From Caulobacter sp. (GTDB lineage Bacteria > Pseudomonadota > Alphaproteobacteria > Caulobacterales > Caulobacteraceae), in assembly GCA_017745235.1 (NCBI GenBank), contig JAGHZU010000005.1:243841-307840 (forward strand): DNA of 64,000 nucleotides, given 5' to 3'. The position numbers and the translations under genes were made by a program. Positions 59,501 through 64,000 of the stretch are shown one piece after another (position 1 is the first letter of the stretch; the number at the start of each line of letters is the position of its first letter). The notes under the pieces were generated by a model. That model was not told where the DNA came from. It did not search any database and was given only the letters and a program-made list of their open reading frames with translations.

Positions 59501-59642
59501 GTCGTTTGACGTGCGCTTCGGGGTCCAGAACCTGCTGGACACCACCCCGCCGATCGTTCCGGACCCGAACCACATGGGCTACGACTATCGCAGCGACCCG
59601 CGCCGGCGTCGCTTCGAACTCAGCCTGCTGGGCCGCTTCTAG
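56544..59642 (+). CDS. TonB-dependent outer-membrane receptor with STN signalling domain
   Basis: A 1032-residue receptor. A signal peptide (ending near AAQA) is followed by an STN (secretin/TonB short N-terminal) domain at about 30-100, a plug at about 120-250 with VLVDGRRLPSMPS and PLGVVERIETLT, and a barrel ending in an aromatic residue (LLGRF). An STN domain marks receptors that signal to a FecR-like anti-sigma factor, and such a pair lies 2.3 kb downstream. The ATG at 56544 follows a GGGGGAAGG site. The ligand is unknown; it need not be a siderophore. Confidence 0.93.
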   Translation: MHPHRRRHRLLICAGALLAAANGGAAQAAPAIVDVRAGALPDALTELARESGVDILYSADLVRGRQAGGVKGRLTTQQALALLLTGSGLGYRLTPDGVFVLFRLPKQQIADPGDGAISEVLVLGRRTQNADIRRTENDIQPYLVLGPRDLRVALQDNLDQYLRERLPANAQVIAPSQYVNSTGGVNSALDLRGVGLQRTLVLVDGRRLPSMPSRGAGLEQSDINAIPLGVVERIETLTATAGGIHGPTAIGGVVNVVLKRDYRGADLTVVSGVSSRGDAAHGRVEARFGFTPDQGRTDVMVAASYSGAEKLSVGQRDYARRSLEWQAQNNPAAFLLQQRAVNAVTVRSSLGEPLQLDAAYGGTVLKSSYTFLPADFQGSDQEKAALLVANAGKLPTDPASGRAGDDTSLISTPETYSVLFSVRHRISDRVDAFVDGMQLHDEGRAEVPRYLGSRAVSHANAAGNLFANSVYFYYPVAGLADEKVVTTDIRRITGGLIAGLPGGWQGSADYTVGRTLQDTRRDGMTVTSGIGNALWNGFVGARGQPPLIPLGDFAALQAATLAYAVPSSEHVRMETQFSSGVVRAAGPVITLPGGPLTATLLGEVRRERMPEAEYVSIGEAGTLKSLTPDRVQRVSSAYVELRAPMVARDARFVPARGLELQLALRRDAVETTFPDTILTGVSNRQVRASVHNADDVFTVGARVFPSDWLMLRASAATGETPPDMSQLQQLGIIASSTAIYPYVDPRRGGRPIVADGPFLMGRSGWHDIGNEKGETRSVGVVFNPSGRSGPRLSIDASRLEIRGEIGPSGLNPQQIINDEANYPNRVVREPLSAADAALGYTAGRITALYAGLGNVGTTIAKTIDFQLDWALPSAFQGDTLLYGSATWQPTLKSRRKPDAAWLDRVGFRDGPLEWRGDAGLQWERGSLLLDLNAQYLGRSSPRWSPYSVVLIQTTAQNQKRTYIPSRIYFDLTVRRRFDLGSDAALRSFDVRFGVQNLLDTTPPIVPDPNHMGYDYRSDPRRRRFELSLLGRF

Positions 59643-59687
59643 GGCCGCGCCGCCCCGGAGATGAGGGTTCCTCAAAAACCTGCGTTT

Positions 59688-59716
59688 CCCTCCGTGAGGG
59701 CGTCCGACCGGACGCC
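59688..59716 (+). other. Tandem small hairpins between receptor and hydrolase genes
   Basis: CCCTC/GAGGG (59688-59700) and GGCGTCCG/CGGACGCC (59699-59716) form two adjacent perfect stems. There is no T-tract, so a processing or partial termination role is only possible. Confidence 0.35.
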
Positions 59717-59754
59717 TAGACGCGGCCTGCGCCGCGCCCTCCGGAGATCAGCAG

Positions 59755-60690
59755 GTGCTCAAGTTCGTCCCGGTCGCCCTGGCGACCCTCTTCCTCACGG
59801 CCTTCGCCTGGTCCTCCACGGGCCAGGCGCAGGTCAAACCCTTTCCGCCCGAGTTCAAGACCCAGGACATCGCCACGAACGGCGTGACCATCCATGTCCG
59901 GGTTGGCGGCAAGGGTCCGGCCGTCGTGCTGCTGCACGGCTATGGCGAAACCGGCGACATGTGGGAGCCGATGGCCGCCGACCTGGCCAAGGACCACACC
60001 GTGATCGTGCCTGACCTGCGGGGCCTGGGCCTCTCGTCCAAGCCCGTGTCCGGTGGTTACGACAAGAAGACCCAAGGCCAGGACGTGGCCGGCGTGCTCG
60101 ACGCGCTGAAGATCACCAAGGTCGACCTCGTCACCCACGATATCGGCAACATGGTCGGCTACGCCTTCGCCGCCGAGCACCGCGATCGCGTGCGCCGCTT
60201 CGTGCTGATCGACGCCCCCTTGCCGGGCGTCGGGCCGTGGGAGGAGATACTCAAGAACCCGCTGCTGTGGCACTTCCGGTTCGGCGGTCCCGACATGGAA
60301 CGGCTGGTCGCCGGCCGCGAGCGCATCTATCTCGACCGCTTCTGGAACGAGTTCTCGGCCAACCCAGCCCGCTTTACCGAAGCTTCGCGTCAGCACTACG
60401 CCAAGCTCTACGCCCTGCCCGGGGCCATGCACGGCGGCTTCTCGCAGTTCGCCGCCTTTGACCAGGACGCCATCGACAACAAGGCCTTCGTGGCCGAGGG
60501 CAAGCTGACCATGCCGGTGCTGGCGTTGGGCGGCGAGAAGTCGTTCGGACCGATGATGGCGACGGTGATGCGCTTCGCCGCCACCGACGTCACCGAGGGC
60601 GTGGTCCCCGATTCCGGCCACTGGATCATGGAAGAGAACCCCGCCGCGACCGTGAAGATCGTGCGCGCCTTCCTGGACGCCAAGCCATGA
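59755..60690 (+). CDS. Exported alpha/beta hydrolase with Asp nucleophile (epoxide hydrolase/dehalogenase-like)
   Basis: A 311-residue alpha/beta hydrolase with a signal peptide (about 1-25, ending GQAQ). The oxyanion motif HGYGETGDMW is at about 61-70. The nucleophile elbow is VTHDIGN, so the nucleophile is Asp129, as in haloalkane dehalogenases, haloacetate dehalogenases and epoxide hydrolases. The catalytic His is in PDSGHWIMEE. The substrate is unknown. The GTG at 59755 fits a GGAG 7 bases upstream. Its stop overlaps the cupin gene start by 4 bases. Confidence 0.88.
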   Translation: MLKFVPVALATLFLTAFAWSSTGQAQVKPFPPEFKTQDIATNGVTIHVRVGGKGPAVVLLHGYGETGDMWEPMAADLAKDHTVIVPDLRGLGLSSKPVSGGYDKKTQGQDVAGVLDALKITKVDLVTHDIGNMVGYAFAAEHRDRVRRFVLIDAPLPGVGPWEEILKNPLLWHFRFGGPDMERLVAGRERIYLDRFWNEFSANPARFTEASRQHYAKLYALPGAMHGGFSQFAAFDQDAIDNKAFVAEGKLTMPVLALGGEKSFGPMMATVMRFAATDVTEGVVPDSGHWIMEENPAATVKIVRAFLDAKP

Positions 60691-61172
60691 GCCGCCTCCT
60701 GGCTTCCGCCGGCGCGGCGCTCCTGCTGGTCGCCTTCGCGCCCGCCCCCACCTTCGCCCAGAACGCCCAGTTGCGACTGACGCCGGCCGACATCGACGGT
60801 CTGGCCCAGGGCGGCGCGACGGCGGGCACCTCGGGCGTCACCGGCATCCGCACGACGGTCCTGTACGGCGACCCGACCAAGGCCGGCCCCTACACGATCG
60901 CGCTACGGGTCCCGCCCAACATGCGCATCGCCGCCCACAGCCATCGCGACGACCGCACCGCCGTGGTGGTCGCCGGGGTCTGGCGGTTCGGCTACGGGCG
61001 CAAGGCGGACGAGACGCTCGTCAAGACGCTGCCGCCTGGCAGCTTCTACAGCGAGCCGGCCGGCGTCGACCACTTCGCCATGACCGGCCCCGAGGGCGCC
61101 AGCGTCTACATCTCCGGCTATGGCCCGACCAGCACGGACTATGTCGAGGCCGCGAACACGCCCAAGCCCTGA
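60687..61172 (+). CDS. Exported cupin-domain protein
   Basis: A 161-residue protein with a signal peptide (ending TFAQN at about residue 25) and a cupin barrel. Metal-ligand motifs AAHSHRDDRTAVVVAG (His-x-His) and PAGVDHFAM (His) are present. Enzyme or binding function cannot be decided. It overlaps the hydrolase gene by 4 bases and ends at a strong terminator, so the two form a periplasmic pair, with the TonB receptor gene upstream. Confidence 0.85.
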   Translation: MSRLLASAGAALLLVAFAPAPTFAQNAQLRLTPADIDGLAQGGATAGTSGVTGIRTTVLYGDPTKAGPYTIALRVPPNMRIAAHSHRDDRTAVVVAGVWRFGYGRKADETLVKTLPPGSFYSEPAGVDHFAMTGPEGASVYISGYGPTSTDYVEAANTPKP

Positions 61173-61194
61173 TCGGCGAAGGGCCCAGGCATCG

Positions 61195-61227
61195 GGGAGC
61201 AAGGCTGGCCGCCTTGCTCCCTTTTTT
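61195..61227 (+). terminator. Rho-independent terminator after the cupin gene
   Basis: A perfect 10-bp stem GGGAGCAAGG/CCTTGCTCCC with a 7-base loop is followed directly by TTTTTT. This ends the TonB receptor-hydrolase-cupin unit just before the convergent isochorismatase-like gene. Confidence 0.92.
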
Positions 61228-61231
61228 CTGC

Positions 61232-61843
61232 TCAGTGCCCGACCGCCCGCAGGACGATCTCGGCGAAGCCTTCGGCGGTGGCCCTGCGGTTCCAGTCGCG
61301 CTGCAGTTCGCACGCCACCTGGATCCAGCTGACGGGCTTGCCGCCCGCCTGCACGATGCGATCGAGGCCGGCCAGATGGGCCAGCTCGGATGTGCCGCCC
61401 ACCGCATCCACCACGGCGAACACGTCGAAGCCCTCGGCCAGGGCGTCCAGCGCCGGGAACGCCAGGCAGACCTCGGTCCAGAGCGCGACCATGATCAGCT
61501 TCTTTCGGCCCGTGGCCTTCACGGCGGCGACAAAGTCCTGGTCTTCCCAGGCGTTGATCGCGGTGCGGTCGATCGGCCGGACATCCGGCAGCACCTCGGT
61601 GATCGGCGTGATGGTCGGGGTGTTCAAGCCGGTGGCCACGTTGACCGTCGTGAGCACGACCGGCAGGCCGTAGAGCCGCGCGGTCTTGGCCAGGTTGGTC
61701 ACGTTGGCGATCAGCAGGCGCTTCTCCATCGTCACGATGGAAGAGACCTGGACGGGCTGGAAGTCGATGATCAGCAAGGCCGCGTTCTGCGGCGTCAGCA
61801 GGTGATCGGCCAACGGGTCGCGCACGGTCAGGGGAGATGTCAT
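61232..61843 (-). CDS. Isochorismatase-family hydrolase
   Basis: A 203-residue cysteine hydrolase of the isochorismatase superfamily. ALLIIDFQPVQV holds the catalytic Asp and ALWTEVCLAFPALDAL holds the nucleophilic Cys. In the YcaC-like branch the natural substrates are unknown. The ATG at 61843 has GAGGA seven bases upstream; an upstream start at 61891 is less likely. It is 112 bp downstream of fecR on the same strand. Nothing shows isochorismate as the substrate here. Confidence 0.88.
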   Translation of the reverse strand: MTSPLTVRDPLADHLLTPQNAALLIIDFQPVQVSSIVTMEKRLLIANVTNLAKTARLYGLPVVLTTVNVATGLNTPTITPITEVLPDVRPIDRTAINAWEDQDFVAAVKATGRKKLIMVALWTEVCLAFPALDALAEGFDVFAVVDAVGGTSELAHLAGLDRIVQAGGKPVSWIQVACELQRDWNRRATAEGFAEIVLRAVGH

Positions 61844-61955
61844 GTCAGGGTCCTCGCTCACGGGGGTTTGGGCGACGACGGACATCGGCAAGATTATCCG
61901 CGGCGCTCTACAGGGAGAACGCAGCGTTTCGGAATGACCACAGGCGATGATGGCT

Positions 61956-63020
61956 TCAGCGGCGGGTCGAAACCAGCTCGTAGGTGTCGGCGTCGCGGGC
62001 GATCATCCTCACCGGCAACACCTGGGACACCGCTCGGCCGAAACGTTTGACGTCACCCGTCTTGAAGACCCCGTTGACCCGCAGGGCCGCGACCTCGGGA
62101 TCCCTGATGACGATCTGGGCGCGCGTGTAGCGGTTCAGCAGCCGAGCGACCTCGGACAGCGGCTGGTCGCGAAATTCCACGACACGCTGTTTCCAGGCCA
62201 GGGTCTCACCCAGATCGACGGAGGCGACGACGCCCGCCGCGCCATCCTTGGCCGAAAAGGCCTGACCGGGCGCGAGTTCGATCGGCGGAACACCTGCCCC
62301 GCCCAATGACGGAGCCACCGACACCCGCCCTTCGGCCAGTACGATCCGTACCGCGCCTGGTGTCCGCTGAACGTCGAATTGGGTGCCCAAGGCGGTGATC
62401 GTGCGCCCGCCCGCCCGGACGGCGAAAGGATGGGCTCGGTCGTGCGCGACGTCGAAGAACGCCCGGCCGGTCAACAGCCGCACCTCTCGCCTTCCGTCCG
62501 CGAAAGCCACGTCGACCGAACTGTCGACATCGAGGGTCACGCGCGTGCCGTCGGGCAAATCGACGATGGATCTCTGCCCCCTGCCCGTCACGTAGTCGGG
62601 GCGTCCCTCGGCAGAGAGAGAGGCGGGGGCGCTCTCTTCGCTGGCGACCTGCACGGGCGTGGCGCGCGAGCCCAGCCAGCCCCGCTGGACGCCGACGAGC
62701 AAGGTCGCCGTCACCACGGCGACCGCAAGCGATGCGGCGATCAATCGGAGCCAGATCACCGACCGCGGTTCAGGCCCGGCCTGTCGCGCCGCCCTCGCCA
62801 TGGCGGCGATAAGCTCGTCGTCCTCGCCCGTCTCGAACACGCCCCACAGGCGCTGGCCCCTGGCCCAGGCCTCGCGATTGTCCTGGTGCTCGGCCAGCCA
62901 CTGCGCGAACGCCTCGCGATACGGCGGCTGGTCCAGGTCTTCGCACGCCAACCAGCGCGCCGCGGCCTGGGCGGGCGTCAGGTCGTGCAGTTCGGCGCGG
63001 TTCGGAACGCCGCGGGTCAT
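61956..63020 (-). CDS. FecR-like anti-sigma factor
   Basis: A 354-residue protein with a cytoplasmic N-terminal domain (about 1-85; DUF4880-like AARWLACED), one transmembrane helix (about 88-110) and a periplasmic FecR domain (about 140-250). An STN-like segment ends the protein. FecR proteins read the TonB receptor's STN domain and control their sigma factor. It overlaps the sigma factor gene by 4 bases. The order (sigma then FecR) is canonical, but here the receptor is on the other strand. Confidence 0.93.
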   Translation of the reverse strand: MTRGVPNRAELHDLTPAQAAARWLACEDLDQPPYREAFAQWLAEHQDNREAWARGQRLWGVFETGEDDELIAAMARAARQAGPEPRSVIWLRLIAASLAVAVVTATLLVGVQRGWLGSRATPVQVASEESAPASLSAEGRPDYVTGRGQRSIVDLPDGTRVTLDVDSSVDVAFADGRREVRLLTGRAFFDVAHDRAHPFAVRAGGRTITALGTQFDVQRTPGAVRIVLAEGRVSVAPSLGGAGVPPIELAPGQAFSAKDGAAGVVASVDLGETLAWKQRVVEFRDQPLSEVARLLNRYTRAQIVIRDPEVAALRVNGVFKTGDVKRFGRAVSQVLPVRMIARDADTYELVSTRR

Positions 63021-63544
63021 CGGGCCTCTCCAGCGTAGGCCATCAGATGCTCGATGGCTCGAACCATGTGCTTCTCCACTGCGCTGACCGAGATGCCAAG
63101 CTGGGTGGCTATGGCCTGGTGACGAAGGCCGTCGATACGCCTCAGCAGGAAGATCGTCCGCGTTCGCTCCGGCATGGTCATCAGGGCCGCGGCCGCGACG
63201 TTCAGGGCCTGCTTGGCGGCGTAGATGCGGTCGGGATCAAAGCTCTGCTCACCGCACAGATCCGGATCCAGCACGACATGGTCGTCGGCATGACGGACCG
63301 TGCGCCGCCGATGACGATCGGCCAGGACGGTGGCGGCGGTCTGGAAGATATAGGCGCTGGCGTGATCGGTGTCGTCGGGCGTGCCCCGCACCGCCAGGCG
63401 CAGAAAGACCTCCTGCACCAGGTCCTCGACCTCACCCGCATTGCGGATCCGCCGCCGGAAGTACGCCGCCAAGGGGCCGCGCATCGCCGCCGCCTGCCTG
63501 GCGAAAGCGTCCGCGCGCAAGGCGGATTCGGAAGCGTCGGTCAT
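63017..63544 (-). CDS. FecI-like ECF RNA polymerase sigma factor
   Basis: A 175-residue extracytoplasmic-function sigma factor. Region 2 (about 25-90) has DLVQEVFLRLAV and region 4 (about 120-170) has the helix-turn-helix RHQAIATQLGISVSAVEKH. These fit the FecI group. The ATG at 63544 has GAGGGG upstream and gives the standard length; longer starts (63568, 63706) are not needed. It is the first gene of the fecI-fecR unit and is divergent from the gene at 63829 across 284 bp. Confidence 0.93.
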   Translation of the reverse strand: MTDASESALRADAFARQAAAMRGPLAAYFRRRIRNAGEVEDLVQEVFLRLAVRGTPDDTDHASAYIFQTAATVLADRHRRRTVRHADDHVVLDPDLCGEQSFDPDRIYAAKQALNVAAAALMTMPERTRTIFLLRRIDGLRHQAIATQLGISVSAVEKHMVRAIEHLMAYAGEAR

Positions 63545-63828
63545 GAGCCCCTCACGCGCCATTCCCATCAGAGACTCCGCGGTCTGTCCAACGCCATGAG
63601 GACATCGACTGTCGATAGGCAGAACGCAGGCTCGGCCGAAGTCCGCATCGAGAGCGGCCATGTCCTTGGGTAGTCGGTGTGGAATTTTCGCTGGCGTGCG
63701 TATCAACAGTCAGGCGGCTCTGAAGGCCCGCCCTCCGCAGCGCCGCCCCTGGCGACGCGACTACTCCTGTTCGGCGAACTCATCTGCGCACCGACCTACC
63801 GCCCACCCCGTATTCCAGAGGAGTCTCC

Positions 63829-64000
63829 ATGGCCAATACACTGCCCTCCATCGCAATCGCCGCCGCCTTCAGCCTGGCCGGCCTGGCCGACCCGACCGGC
63901 GCCCATGCCGCCGGCGCCAAGCCCACCGTCGTGCTGGTGCATGGCGCCTTCGCCGACTCCAGCAGCTGGGACGGCGTCGTCGCCGAGCTGACGCGCGATG
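63829..64000 (+). CDS. Exported alpha/beta hydrolase, truncated by the window end
   Basis: The first 57 codons of an alpha/beta hydrolase. A signal peptide (about 1-27, ending THAAG) is followed by VVLVHGAFADSSSWDGVV, the oxyanion motif of a common esterase/hydrolase family. A GAGGAG ribosome site precedes the ATG. The gene runs past the edge. It is divergent from the sigma factor gene and is the third hydrolase in this locus. Confidence 0.85.
   Translation, partial: MANTLPSIAIAAAFSLAGLADPTGAHAAGAKPTVVLVHGAFADSSSWDGVVAELTRD

Overview
The window reads as chromosomal DNA of a GC-rich alphaproteobacterium, most likely Caulobacter or a close Caulobacteraceae relative. This is inferred from the high GC at third codon positions, the conserved gyrA-coaD-cyclophilin-queA-tgt gene order, an STN-type TonB receptor with FecI/FecR genes, and GC-rich hairpin repeats between genes. 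There is no phage, insertion sequence, plasmid module, rRNA or CRISPR array. Nearly all of the DNA is covered by about 58 protein genes and one tRNA. Many genes overlap by 1-4 bases, so the operons are tight.

Layout, 1-20 kb. A minus-strand run carries guaB, a MAPEG protein and an RsmB-type methyltransferase. Next come a small secreted repeat protein, rlmE and ppx/gppA. On the plus strand are hspQ and phhA (phenylalanine hydroxylase). A membrane acyltransferase and a membrane-bound LytTR regulator are divergent. The arginine succinyltransferase operon follows (M20 hydrolase, astA, astD, astB); astC and astE are absent and the M20 enzyme probably replaces AstE. tamA-tamB (outer-membrane assembly) closes this part.

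Layout, 20-36 kb. A plus-strand trio (circularly permuted ATP-grasp, alpha-E protein, transglutaminase) is followed by a DUF418 membrane protein. Sulfate ABC transporter genes cysT, cysW and cysA lie on the minus strand without a binding-protein gene. After a plus-strand membrane protein comes a six-gene minus-strand operon DUF4129, DUF4350, MoxR, DUF58, SpoIIM-like, RDD. A tRNA-Lys(UUU) lies just upstream.

Layout, 36-53 kb. A lipoprotein and a methyltransferase gene lead to queA-tgt (queuosine), an inserted endonuclease/exonuclease/phosphatase gene, three cyclophilins, about 900 bp of highly structured non-coding DNA, coaD and gyrA. sodC and a lipoprotein follow, then an EamA transporter, and the biotin genes bioA and bioF-bioD with a Gfo/Idh/MocA oxidoreductase.

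Layout, 53-64 kb. A palindromic repeat element and an AraC regulator precede a divergent membrane protein and a fatty acid desaturase. The last 7.5 kb hold a TonB-dependent receptor with an STN signalling domain, a secreted Asp-nucleophile alpha/beta hydrolase, a secreted cupin, an isochorismatase-like hydrolase, fecR and fecI genes, and the start of another exported alpha/beta hydrolase. These look like one substrate-responsive import and processing locus.

The points most worth a second look are the cloverleaf-like element and flanking inverted 35-mers between coaD and the cyclophilins, the FecI/R-TonB-hydrolase locus, the Tgt that lacks two of three zinc cysteines, the GyrA with non-standard quinolone-pocket residues, and the M20 enzyme in the ast operon.
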